This document shows, in pieces, positions 35,939-48,044 of a stretch of 64,000 nt of DNA. The translations under genes were made by a program, and so were the position numbers. Each line of letters begins with the position of its first letter. The stretch's first letter is position 1. The notes beneath the pieces were generated by a model that saw only the letters and a program-made list of their open reading frames with translations, ran no database searches and was not told the origin of the DNA. The DNA comes from Chara braunii (taxonomy: Eukaryota > Streptophyta > Charophyceae > Charales > Characeae): positions 747,772-811,771 of the forward strand of contig BFEA01000152.1 of NCBI GenBank assembly GCA_003427395.1, given 5' to 3'.

Positions 35939-36748
35939 ATGCCTCTGATTCTGGCCGCGTGATCCTGACGATCACACGACCAAGATCGGTCGTGCCCAAA
36001 TTGCCCCATCCTTATTGCCGACTCCAAAAGGAGCTAGCCCAAGTAGGGCATTGTCGGATTCGTTCCCTGTATCTGCAGCATGGTGATTTTATGTGTTTAT
36101 CTACTGGGCTAACTCCTATTACGGGAGCAAAAGCAACAACACTTCTATTTGAAGGGTTTTGCCCACTAGGTCATATGTCCGTGGCTTGGCAGGGCCTAAC
36201 TGCCTCATCCCTCCTCTGTGTGGCCCACCAGGCTCCACTTGTCTGCCTGTCTGTCCCTTTCGCACCATTAGTCAGTTGTCCACGGCTCGACTAGTCACCC
36301 AACCGGGTAGGCCTCGGCAGCGGTCTGGCGGCTCCTTGACTCGAAGTCAAACCCCGTGGGCTTAGGAAATTAAAAACGCTTCCTATTCCCCCCACGTCGC
36401 GACCCCATACCAAGTGCGATCACTCTTCTATAGCTACTTAGGCCCTAAATCGCGCGGTTCTTACGAGACGCATCATACTTTTGGTAGAATCGGTCTAATT
36501 TTAACATTTTCACATTCGCGCCTCTTTGGTGCTCACTAGAAATTGCTGACTACCGTCATTACTTTCCGACGACGCAAGCGTCCAAACTAAAGTTCAGAAA
36601 AACTTCAGTCTCTCAGTCATAGGTTAGTTTGAATGAACTTTTGGCAAACATCAGTCTCATGAAGTTCTTCAATTTAACAAAAAGGTCATGCAATGTCTGA
36701 CATTGAAAAACCCCGAGTAGATACCCTTGTAAGGGTGTCTGCTCCAAC

Positions 36749-37304
36749 TAGTACGCTCTCCTCATTAGTCTCCAAGTTGCAGCAACGACCTCTGCGTAGA
36801 GCTGAACTGCCTCCTCAAAGTCAGGATGCCTCATATATTTGTGTTAAAGGATTCATTCCTGCGAGTATGGCATGGTGTCCAAAAGACCCATCTGAATACC
36901 CCGTCACGGGCCGTCACGGGGATGAATTTTAGTTGCATTCAGGTGTTTTTTAAACGAAATTTGTTGTACATTGGATTTTGGAACTACTCGAAACCCTCAT
37001 TAGAAATTTCGTTGAGGTGTTTTTTCACAATTTTTTTTTTTACAATGACCATCGACGATTTCGTAGACTTTCTTTTGGAAGACAATACTCTATCATAGAC
37101 ATCGGGATTTAAAAACTTGCGAACCCTAAAATTGCGATCTTTTTAACGTTGTATTTGGTACATCGACGCTATACCTTAATAAAACAACTACTCATTTCTA
37201 AAACAAATAACAATAATAAATAAATGTTATAAAAATATGCATAATATGTGATAAAACAGTTATTTTATTTGCTTCAAGCCTAAAGAAGCTAAAAGGGAGC
37301 GTTT
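36749..37304. other. intergenic, nothing recognised
   Basis: Short ORFs only, no domain. Confidence 0.5.
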
Positions 37305-37735
37305 GTCATAATAGTAACTGAATATTGACAGTGACACGTGACGATGTTAATCAGAGGTCTATAGGGCGCGCGCCCTGTAGGCGAAAGACATGATGGGGGT
37401 TAAGCAGGTTGTTGTTGTGAACTTCCCCCGCCACGCAACCACAAGTCGTTGATGGTAACGTTGTCAAATCACACCTCTTTTTTTAAATTTGAAAAAAAAA
37501 AAAAACCAAAGCCAAAAAACCTAAATAAATCTTAAATCCCATGCTCGCCGTCGAAATTGCGGTGTCGTGGCAAGCCGATTCCGCCTCTACCAAACACTCG
37601 TCCTTCGCCTCTTTACAAATATGTCTAGATTTTGGATTTTACCTCGTTCCTAAAAACGTAGTCGGACGCCACCCCCTCTCCAAAGAATACCCTAGTCCAC
37701 CCTCTTAACAATGTGCTCTCGTAACGGTCTTAGAC
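37305..37735 (+). repeat. ~400 bp diverged direct repeat, left copy
   Basis: Pairs with 38243-38635: matching words GACAGTGACACGTGACGATG / GACAGTGATACTTCACGATG, CATGATGGGGGTTAAGCAGG / CATGGGGCTTGAGCAGGC, GTCAAATCACACCTCTTTTT / GTCAAATCGCACCGCTTTTT. The ~510 bp between them is non-coding. It might be a miniature terminal-repeat retrotransposon; no primer-binding site seen. Confidence 0.55.
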
Positions 37736-38242
37736 CTGTAGACGACCACACCTTTTTTTTCCACCCATTGACGCCAAAACCAATAACTTGTTATTGGAGG
37801 ACGAGGAGGGAGGGTGGAGTTATCGGGGGTTTCTAAACTTGAGATCTCAGAGATGAACGTTGCCAGATGCAAGATGTACCTGGATGTATCCAAGACGAAA
37901 GAGTGGAGAATGGGTGTAAGGACGATGAGGAGGGTGGTGATAATGAGAGGAATCTGATTGGGGGATGGGAGATGGAGGTTCGAGCGGGTGTTAGCTCGGT
38001 TGGCGGCGATGCCTGTGTGGGACAATCAGCAACAATTTTTAGCCATGGTCTTGTGGTGAACAAGTAGTAGGCAGTGGGAGGTTATGGTGTTAAAATGAGG
38101 GAGACCTCATTGAATCGGACGATGACAACACCAACGATTAGAAACAGATCCGAAGTGATGGCAGATCGCTACAACGCGAAAAACGATGGTAAGGGGAACA
38201 ACAATGCAGAACGAAGACATCCAAATGATATGCGAAAGCACC

Positions 38243-38635
38243 CGTTACTATCGTGACTGAATCTAGACAGTGATACTTCACGATGCCAATAAGGTGTTTG
38301 TAGGGCGGCTCGAGCAGGCAAAAGGGATCATGGGGCTTGAGCAGGCTATTGCTGTTGACTTCCCGATGCCGACGTCGTCAAATCGCACCGCTTTTTTTAA
38401 TTAAAAATACACGAAACCCGAAAAAAACGAAGAAAACTCAAATCACCCTGTCGTTGCAATCACAATATCTCGACAAGTTAATTCTGCATTAACCAAACGC
38501 CCGCTCTTCCCCTCTCCACAAATTAGGTCTCGATCATAGATTTTACCGCTTTCCTAAAAAGGCAGTAGGACGCCGCCCTCTCTGCAAAAACCACCCCAAT
38601 TCGCCCTCTCTCGTACGGGTCTTAGACTTGGACCC
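38243..38635 (+). repeat. ~400 bp diverged direct repeat, right copy
   Basis: See the left copy at 37305. Both end in a CGGTCTTAGAC-type word. Confidence 0.55.
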
Positions 38636-39954
38636 CACTAGCAAGAGGCTGGAAAAGCTCCTTAGCTGCAAAATGCTGGCCAATATCACTGGAAAAGAAT
38701 TGACACGTTTCAACGGGACCCCACCGCCAACATCTAGCGAGGCTCTGGAAACGGTCAGGCTTGTTGCATTAGAAAAACCTCGAGGGGCCCCTCCCGAAAA
38801 GGAAAGTGTGGATGGCCCGCGTGGACCAGCGGACATGTTACCTCCTAGTGCCTCTCGTTTTGCTCCTGCTGGAAGCCTGTACAGCCCGTGAACTGCACCA
38901 CTCCCTGTCGGCCTCCACTGCCAATGGATGACACTTTGCCCTACTTGCCCTGCTGAAGGGGACTTTGAAAAACAACTGTCGGTTTCTGAGGGAGACTTTT
39001 TCAATCGCCAGCCATGTAGAAACACAACCAACAGTGTTTCCAAAGCGGTTGTGGGCTCTAAAATTGAGGTCGGCATTTCCCAAAAACTATTCCTGGTGGC
39101 CTAGTGGGGTCTTAAAATGACTTCGACAATAAAACGTTTCCAAGCTACCGGTAAGTGGGGTCTAAGCCTTAGGTGTGGATCCCACTACTCGACGCTTGGA
39201 AAAAAAGTCGGCCATAAAACACAGCCCACCGAGTTTGGAAAACTTTTGGCGGGTTTCCGTGGGACCCCGTCACAACTGCAAAAACAGGCACTGACAACGA
39301 CAAAACATACCCGAAAAGGGAAGGTCAAAGGGGTCCCCCCCGAAAAGGAAAGCTGGGAAGGGGTTGCAGTGCATGACCTTCCGCTGTTCTTGGACAAGGA
39401 CATGTCCGTGTGAGGCTATGCGTGACAGTGTGGGATGTCTCGCAGCAAATTGGTTGCGAGGTTCATCGTTCTGCAGTTTTATGAGCGTTGAAAAGGGGCT
39501 GTTGGAACTTATGGCAATTAAATTCGAAAATATTTTGGTTGTTTTTTCCCTCCTTGTAACGGACCTCATCGGAGTGTGTCCCCTTGCGCCCTCGGGACCG
39601 GAGACCGGGACAACCAGAAATTGGGACATCCCGCTAGTAAGTGATGAAGGTTGTCATAGCCAGTAAATGAAGAGGAAGGTGTGGTGAGGACAACGAATTG
39701 TGAATCGTTGTTTTGGGTGACGTCGTGTGCAGGAGAAAGTTGTGTGCGTGCCCCTCTCGCACCATCTCTGCAACGCAACGCAAAAACCATGGACGTGAAG
39801 TATGCGGCCGGTTCGCAGGAGGATTGGGAGGACGTGTCGTTCTTCCTGATTCTGACCGTCACGCAGTGGGTGAACAGGTGCCATGCGGCAACCATACCAG
39901 TCCTCGAAGCTGTCGAGGTTACGCCATTCTTGTTTCGTGATGTGTCTAGGGCGT
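38636..39954. other. intergenic with one diverged duplicated block
   Basis: CCCCTCCCGAAAAGGAAAG (about 38787) and CCCCCCCGAAAAGGAAAG (about 39335) mark a diverged ~150 bp direct repeat. ORFs on both strands lack recognisable domains. Confidence 0.5.
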
Positions 39955-40983
39955 TGACGCTGTTGGCATGGGGCTTCTCCACGACATGGCTATGGCGTGT
40001 TTGGCGGCTCGAGAGTTGGGAAGGCACATCAGTGTGCGAAGACGGCGGCTGTGGGTGGAGGAGCACAACATAGGTGTTTGGAAGGACTTGCAGTGAACGG
40101 GTCTGGAACAGGACAAGGTCTTCAGGCGGTTTTGCAGACCTCCACGACCATTATTTTTGAAAATCCTTGCTCGCATCGTCCCTCATATCCAGCGCTCCGC
40201 TACCAATTTCAGATTGTCGTTACCTGTCCGCCAAAAGTTTGCATGCGCCCTCATAAGGTGGGCAATCATCCAACATTCTAGGCATGGGGCTCGCCAGTGC
40301 ACTGCGGAGCAATGAAGACGTCGTTGATGCTCTGATCCACCAGTACGGAGATCTTCATCGGTTCCCCACAGACGGCGTTTGGAGGTAGTGCATAACGCTT
40401 CCAAAGCAAAAGGATTTCCTGGTTGTGTCGAAGCTATAGACTAAGCCGAAGGGAACGAGATCAAAGTGCTACTACGGTCACACCTGAGACTTTTCAGTTG
40501 TCGTGAAGATGGTTTGCGACCATAAGTGCAAATTTGTGAGTGTGTCCGTTGGCGGTCAAGGTTTTGTGCACAATTCACATATGTTGCATTTGTCGACCTT
40601 ATACCGCAACACGACTTTAAGCTAAGAAGTAATGAGTGAGGGTGGAGCGATTCTGCACGACGGTAGGCATGTCGGATGTTATCTTCTGGGCGATGTTGGT
40701 TACCCTCTTATATCGTGGATTATGATTCCGATGGGTATATTCGGCAGAATATCCGCAAACAACACATACAATAAGTGTCACACGTCGGCGAGAGGTTGCA
40801 TTAAACGAACTTTCGATCGTTTAAAAAGTGTGTGGTGGAATTTCATCTGCACATACATCGGCAACTTGAAGACTTTACACAACGTGATAATGGTGGTGTG
40901 CATTCTCCACAACCTGATGATAGAGCATGGGGTGGGGATTGACCCCATATTGATGGACGATAATAGCGACAACAATGGGTAGG
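39955..40983 (+). pseudogene. PIF/Harbinger transposase, broken
   Basis: Several plus-strand frames together give the HARBI1-like DDE transposase layout: an N-terminal part (RRFCRPPRPLFLKI, then LPVRQKFACALIRWA, about 40120-40262), the first catalytic aspartate in GFPGCVEAID (about 40408-40440), a middle part (VCDHKCKFVSVSVGGQGFVH, about 40510-40571), the second aspartate in LLGDVGYPL, and the C-terminal helix CIKRTFDRLKSVWWNF with VVCILHN (an ORF at 40632-40982). The third catalytic residue, normally E in a VER motif, is K here (IKR). Stops and frame changes, for example right after AID, make it non-functional. No terminal inverted repeats or MYB-like partner were found. Confidence 0.75.
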
Positions 40984-41551
<568 letters not shown>

Positions 41552-41739
41552 ATTAAGGAAAAAGAAAAGAAAATAAAAGAAACACAAAGGAATCATAGCC
41601 TCGAATGCACCGACATTTGAGTGATTTGAATCTCGTTGAAAAGAAGGTCCACAAAAACAGAAGGGTGTGTAATATTCCATTGTGATGGATGCGATTATGA
41701 AATTCACATGTTACCGTCATCTCGATCCACACCATGTTG

Positions 41740-42022
41740 TAACGATGAGGAAGAGTACATTGTCGTTTGATTGGACGACGAATATGATGATGATGATGAC
41801 CATGCGCATGGCAGGCGTGATGATGTGGACACTAAGAAGTTCATCACCGGCGTAGCGTTATTGATGATGATGACTGATCATCATCAATCGCACTACGCGA
41901 GTAGCGAACTTATCTGCGTCCACGTCATCACACCTACCGTGCGTATGGTGATCATCATCATCATATTTGTTGTTCAATCAAATGACGATGTACTTGGATG
42001 ACCATCATTCTCTACGCGAATG
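41740..42022. repeat. ~280 bp fold-back hairpin
   Basis: The left arm (from about 41740) and right arm (to 42022) are complementary over ~130 bp. For example GATGATGATGATGACCATGC pairs with the complement of GCGTATGGTGATCATCATCA, and GTGATGATGTGGACAC with the complement of GCGTCCACGTCATCAC. The tip is TTGATGATGATGA-CTGA-TCATCATCAA. The ORF on top is a by-product. Confidence 0.75.
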
Positions 42023-42042
42023 GTAATCCATGAACATCAATT

Positions 42043-42045
<3 letters not shown>

Positions 42046-42095
<50 letters not shown>
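42046..42095. repeat. poly-A run
   Basis: About 48 A. It may be a retroposon tail, but no body was identified. Confidence 0.9.
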
Positions 42096-42097
<2 letters not shown>

Positions 42098-42504
42098 GAC
42101 ACAACATGTGTTCATAATAAATTGTTGCACTGCTTGGTGATTTGTCCATTTAAACAAAGGAGTGCGAATTATCATGTTTCTGACAATAACGTTCGATTTA
42201 TTCACTCTCGAACACGAAAACGCACACGAGAATCATGTATAGAATTTGTGACAGCACATGCGTGGATAGGCATTTATTGCTTATGAAATGGGAAGGATTG
42301 ACTTATCTAACTGTCATACCTCGCTTCACATGGTCCGGCAAACTACTGCACTGCAACTACTGCATGCCAGCCCCGTGGACACACAAAAAGACGAAGGGCG
42401 ACGGTTCTCCACGCTCATCCTACGACTGCTTCCTCTCCTTGCTCTTTCCCCGTCTTCCCCAATATCATCATCATATGGATGCAATGACAACCACGTCAAT
42501 GCAG

Positions 42505-44931
42505 CGTTGTGAGGAAACCCGAGGAGGGTTCATCCGTAGTTCGCTGAAGCCATGGGCAGCAGCGCCTGTCACTCACTGCGCCCGCTTCCGAGGTCCTCAG
42601 CGACCAACGAGGGTAATCTCGCGTTTTGCACTCCACTCGGTAATCCAGGATACGATAGGTCGTGCTGCGATTAATTACTCAGCAGTAGTGTTAGAATATA
42701 CTGAGAGTGATGATTGGTTCCAGCTACTTCAATCAGGATTCACACTAACTGCGATTTGCACTAATTAACCAAAGCCCGGGAGGGGTCGAGTCATCCAAGA
42801 ACACCTGTTGTTGAGAAGGGTCTGGCTCAAAACTGAAGCGCTTTGCTCCCCCCTTCTTGAGGCAGATGAGCGATAATCATGCACTTCCCAACCTATAGTT
42901 CTTGATGTCTAAACTTCGCTCTCAAGTTATTGAGCCCGGTTCAGAAAACGCACCCGTTCTGACCGAATGATCTGAAGGGCAGAATCGGTGAACTGTTTCG
43001 ATGGGTCATCGGGCCAACCAGCGACTGCACTGATTTCAGTGAAACAGAACTCTGTTCGAATACTCATAAAGTCCAACCTCAGGTTTTAGTGAAATAGGGA
43101 TATGTTCGAGGGGTCGTTCAATGCAATATCAAATTTTAACGAAAGCAAGTTAATAATCAGTTTTCCCCCTTGACCCTCCTCTCTCTCACTCACTACTCAC
43201 TTGTCCTTCCCTTCACAGCGCAGCCCCGTTCTCTCTCACTCCATGTACTCTCCCTCTTTTCTGAGTCCTCTTGTCCGTGTCCCGTTCTTCACTCCCTTCA
43301 AAGCTATCATGTGTTAAGGGGAGTTTCCGCTGCGCAATTCCTCAGCATTATGTCCATTAAGTCACGAAAACAAGATCCATACGGTCAAAGAGGGCATGTA
43401 CAAGTCCCCCTCGGGAATGTTTGGTCTGATCTGCTATTGGCTTTAACAGCAGAGGATGCCAGCCTGTTTTTCTTCCTCATGTCACATTATGATGCGAAGA
43501 TTACATAAAAATATATATATATAAGAGGAAGGGAAAAAAAAAAGATGGGTTTTCCTCCAAGTTTTATTGCATCGGAACTCAGGAGCGCTCATGTCTCAGT
43601 GGCTCCCTTTCATTGATTCCTACTCATCCGTGTTCCGACTGTCGGGCTTTCTCCCACACTCCTCTCATTCGCGCGGAGCACAACTCCTAGCCTGACTGTT
43701 ACACATCCACGGCCCCTCGTTCTCTTCGGATTTGGCTGGAGTCAGGGTGTCGGTTCACTGTATTAGACTCGAAAGTGTATATTTAAATGAGCAACTGTTT
43801 AAGTGGTGAAAATAAATCAAATCAAATAAAAGGAAAATATACAAATATCACCTTTCTCATACCTTCGCGAGCATCTCCCACTTTCATACTGAAGTTCCCC
43901 TTTTCTCTCCGCGTGCCCCTTCGCTCGACGGAAGAGTGGGAACGAGTTTCACTAGCTCGGGTATACATGAATTCTCCCAACACGTGAGTTCCCGCCATCA
44001 CTCGTTCACGATGGATCAGAGTGCCGCTTACCTGTTCCCCCACTGTTCGACTGTAAGTTGGATCGATCTGTTCGGAAACGGCCTTGACCCAATCTTCTTT
44101 GAAGCACTTGCTTACCGTCAACCGTGGTTTAGTGGATTGAGATATCACTGATAATGTCCTTCCCCGCTAGTAGCGAGAGGCTTGATTGGCAATTGGATGA
44201 TTCTCTGAAATTGACTCGCGGTGAATGTGCTCTCCTGCCAAGAGCGGGCCGCTCGATTGGCAGATGAACGATTCACTCAAAATGATTCGCTGCGAATGTA
44301 TTCTCCCGCCAACAGCGGGTTGCCAGATTTGCAGATGGATGATTCACCCCAAATGATTCGTTGCGGATGCATTCTCCCGCCAACAGCGGGATACACGATT
44401 GACAGATGGGTGACTCCCTCAAGGTGATTCGCTGCGAATGTATCCTCCCGCCAACGGCGGGTTGCCAGATTTGCAGATGGTTTCTTCACTCGAAATGATT
44501 CGCTGGAAATATACTCTCCCGCTCACTGCGCGTCGAAGTCTTCACGAACCGAGCGCTGCCAAAGCAGAATGCACCGTCCGCTTGCCAGAGCTTTGCTCTC
44601 CTCCCTCTCCCCTGCGCACGCGTGAGAGTATAAGCGGACTGTGCACGCCTGGCTCGTCCCAGATACACCCCGATGTGTTCGCCTCGGTTTTTGTGATGCC
44701 CTTGTTCCAATCAAGCTTGCAAATCGACGTTGAGCATGCTGTGCGCGGTGCTCCGTTGCTTCGCCCCATGCCCTTTGACCTTTCCTGCATCCCACCACGA
44801 TGTGGGCCAGGTACACCTTGCAAACTGTCCCCGTTCTCTCCTCTGTTCCCCCCTATATTGATTTGACATTTACTTGTACCGCCGAGACCGTTGGTACAAG
44901 ACTCAACACAGGCTCAATGCGGGTGGTATGT
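42505..44931 (-). repeat. 3' LTR (left copy), minimum extent
   Basis: Matches 61579-64000 throughout. On the plus strand it begins GTTGTGAGGAAACCCG. Its other boundary lies beyond 44931, because the matching LTR is cut by the window edge; a speculative boundary near 45970 is discussed separately. It contains a 72-bp repeat array and a stem-loop with arms CTTGTACC / GGTACAAG (44873-44900). Confidence 0.9.
44165..44525. repeat. 72-bp tandem repeats inside the 3' LTR
   Basis: About five units with GATGATTCACTC, ATGATTCGCTGCGAATG, and the hairpin CCCGCCAACAGCGGG. Spacing is about 72 bp. The same array is at 63240-63600 in the other LTR, so it predates insertion. Confidence 0.85.
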
Positions 44932-46358
44932 GAGCACCATCCTCGAGTCAACAAATAGGTGTCGTGGCACCAAGGCCCTTAAGGCCCAGGCGCGCTGCAA
45001 CCGGGCCAATCCTAAGTTAACCCATTCCGGACCAGGCAGCCTGTCGTCCCGGAAATTTCCACAGATTGTCCGCTGTTGTTCGACGTCAAGCGGCCAGGCA
45101 TACCAAGGCCGCTAAATAATAGCATAGATTTTGTGTCCGCCAATGTAGCAGGAAACCGATAACGATTAAAGAAAACAATTGTTGCCAACTCCCAACTCCA
45201 GTTCTCAACATAGGACCAGAGGTGTGACCGTACCAGTTGAATGTCGAGTGGTTACTTATGCTTAAACGACAATCTCCACTGCAGTAGTCGATTCCGCTAG
45301 TGTCATGACTGTAAGTATCAATCGAACCTGAGAAACCTGCGNCGTGCCGTTGCCAAACCAACACCGAGCCTGAAGATGTCACAGCGGTGTGTACGACACC
45401 GAAACCGACCCAACCCGAACCTGATGGCACGTCAATGTCGGCCGAATGTTGGCCCAAAAACTCGTAGAACACCGTGCAGCGCNGCAACCTCGGTTTTCCG
45501 GACTAGACGGCCATGGACATGCGGCCATATAGTACCAATTCAAGGTCGAGCATCGTGCCGTACTAAACTCGAACCTGAATACTTTGAACCATACCTGCGT
45601 CGAGCCTGAAAACCAGTATCAGGCCGGTGTACCAAATAGAGGCCGAACTCGCACGGCCATGCCGTGATAGCACCAATCCTGTTCCAAGCCCGAAAATAAA
45701 TACCAGCTCACAGTGCCGCGTCGGTGCCGAACCAAACCNGACTTGAAACAACCGANCCTGTAAACGACGNCGATGCGTCTCTCTCTGTGGCCGAAGATGT
45801 GTACCTCAGTGATGTTGGACCAATACTGAACACGAGACATAGCAATGCCGTGCCCATATCGAACCTGAAACATGTCGACGTCGACCCCATACAGCCCTGC
45901 CGTGAAAATTCCGGACCTGTCCCAAACCTCACGCCTGAACTGGAACAACACCTTAGGACACCGTAACAGGGCCCCCTTCCTCGCGCCCTTAGGACACCGT
46001 AACAGGGCCTCGTCAAGGCTTATCCTCAATTAACCATCCCGCAGCCAGTCGTTTCAGGGACAGGCCTAGAGCGGCGGAAATGAGTCAAACAATAAGGTAG
46101 TCGTGAGGGCGTCGAAGCGGTAGTCCCTCTCGCCAATTTCTAGAGTTAGTCCTAATAGTCGACACATCCAAAATTAGGGGTGACCTGACTACCCCTAATT
46201 TCTCCCAGCGGGTCGGACAAGACTCGCGGCCGATCCCTTTCAAACAACTTTTCTACGGGCCAATCTCGCGGTATTAGGGTGACCGACTAGCCTTCGGTCG
46301 CCCCACAAACAAGCCCGGACCTCCTCTCGACGCCCCTGTGAAGCCCGCTCCGCCAGGA
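44932..46358 (-). other. region between integrase and 3' LTR
   Basis: No envelope-like ORF is recognised. 45360-45950 is a decayed short repeat around CGAACCTGAAAAC-type words, with single N at several places. TTAGGACACCGTAACAGGGC is directly repeated at about 45953 and 45987. A dyad AAATTAGGGG..CCCCTAATTT lies at about 46170-46202. Part may belong to the LTR. Confidence 0.55.
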
Positions 46359-47282
46359 TTAGACGAAACGTACCAGATCTAAGTGGACCACTCGTGCTCG
46401 ACGCAAGTGCCTCCTCTTCTCTGTCTGGCGTTTGGGTTTCTCGGGAACTCTGGGGCTGAGCGGGTGCTTCTTCCCCCTCTTATGTCGCAGCCGTTTGGAT
46501 CTCGTTGTAGGAATATTCTTCCGCTTTTTCTTTTGTTGGGGAGCCCGTGTGACAGTTGCGTCACCCTTCCTAATGCGGACTCTTCTCTTAGGCCTTTGTA
46601 GGACAAAAACCCATTTCCTCTTCTTACCCAGCGTCAAACCCTTCACCTTCCTGGTTTCTACTCTCTTCCTCTTCCTCGAGCTCTCACCTTCCTCGAATCG
46701 TCTCGACAGTCCCTTATCTGCCACTTTAGCTTTCCCTTTTTCTCTAGGATCTGATAGCTTCAGTGCAGGAGTAGGAACCTCCCTTGACCTAAATAGCTTC
46801 AGTCTAGCTCCAGCCACAGGATCCTTCCACTTCGATTCTTCTAGCTCGGCGATCATATATGCTTCCCAAGATAACGCACCGACTACACGATAGGGACCCA
46901 TCCATCTATTGGCCAGTTTTTCCGTCCATGTTCTCTCCAGAGCGGCGTCGTAGAGAAGAACCATGTCGCCGACTTTAATCTTCTCCTTCGTGATTCTGAC
47001 ATCTTTATCCCATCTCACTTTGTTTTTCTCTCTTTCCACCGTCAGCCGATTAGCGGCAGTCATGAGATTATCTTCTAGTCCATAAGCTATCTGTTTGGTC
47101 CTAGCCGCTAGTAGTTCCTCTCGCGTCATGTTATCCGCCCAGTTAACCGTGGTCCAACTGTCAACATGAAACTCTATGGGCAGAGGACAGTGTCTTCCAA
47201 ACCATAAAGTGTAAGGAGGGTAGCCTGTGCTAGCTCGGACAGTGACATTGTCCGCCCATATCGCATACCTGAAATACTTCGG
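46359..47282 (-). pseudogene. integrase C-terminal domain and basic tail
   Basis: It continues the integrase frame after the TAG at 47283-47285; the first ~50 codons (YFRYAIWADNVTVR..TLWFGR) have no start of their own. A 256-codon ORF from 47129 holds the SH3-like C-terminal fold (VGDMVLLYDAALERTW then ANRWMGPYRV), which binds DNA during integration. A lysine/arginine-rich tail follows (RKRKRVETRKVKG, KKKRKN), which may be a nuclear-localisation signal. No chromodomain seen. It ends at a TAA that looks genuine. Confidence 0.85.
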
Positions 47283-48044
47283 CTAGTCGCTATCCTTCCC
47301 TCTACACCACTTGGATAAGGACGCAATCAATGACTGGTGCCCTCGCTCTACAGGTGCATTGGACTGAGGGTGATAGGCAGTAGCAATAGATACTCTAGCT
47401 CCTGCTCTCTTGAATACGCTCTGTACCTCGTCTGCTAGGAACTTTGCTCCTCTATCCATCACAATCTTACAAACACATCCGTATCTAGACAGATACTCCA
47501 GGACGAAGTTCTTAACTTCTCTCGCGGTCTTTGTTCTAATGGGCTTGCCATCGAGAAATCCAGTGAAATCATCCCTGATGTTCACTACATAGTTCATGCT
47601 CCCTACACCCTTCGGCATCTTCACCAGATCAATATGCACTTTCTCTCCAGGTCTAGTGGGGTATGAAGGATGAAGCGGTTCCTTATATCTAATAAGGGAT
47701 CTCTTCTTGCAGTCCTCACAAGTTTCGCAATGCTTTTCAACGTCCTTGTACTGTCCTTCCCACCAATATAACCGGCGAACTTTCTCATTCGTTCCTTTTA
47801 CTCCTCTATGTCCTTCGACTACACCGTCATGTAACTCGGTCACTATGGACTATTTCTCCTCCGGATCACAGATCACCCGGAGAGGCATCCCTGCTCCCAC
47901 AGGTCGTCGGAACAAATACCCAGCCCTAAGGCAATACTGCGCAGCCTGTCTCTGGATGTCCGAATCAGTGTTTTCCTCTCCTAACAGATGCAACCCTATC
48001 GTGCGGTACTTACCTTCATAGAGATTGACGAGGAAGCGATCCAT
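47283..48044 (-). pseudogene. integrase zinc-binding and catalytic core
   Basis: It inserts the element cDNA into host DNA. The N-terminal lead (48044-47850) is followed by a TAG, then a 186-codon stretch with HHCC zinc-binding residues (LHD..GHRG, then TCEDC) and the DD35E triad. The triad is D72 in HIDLVKMP, D130 in KIVMDRG and E166 in NAPVERG, with exactly 35 residues between the last two. All catalytic residues are intact, but TAG codons at 47850-47852 and 47283-47285 break the frame. RNase H lies upstream in the same frame, cut off by a TGA at 48045-48047. Confidence 0.93.

Noticed and set aside
39566-40066. 166-codon minus-strand ORF
   Set aside because: It overlaps the plus-strand Harbinger remnant, which has clear family motifs; the minus frame has none.
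45619-46029. Possible envelope-like ORF after integrase
   Set aside because: It is made of decayed short repeats with N calls, and shows no signal peptide or membrane segment typical of env-like ORFs.
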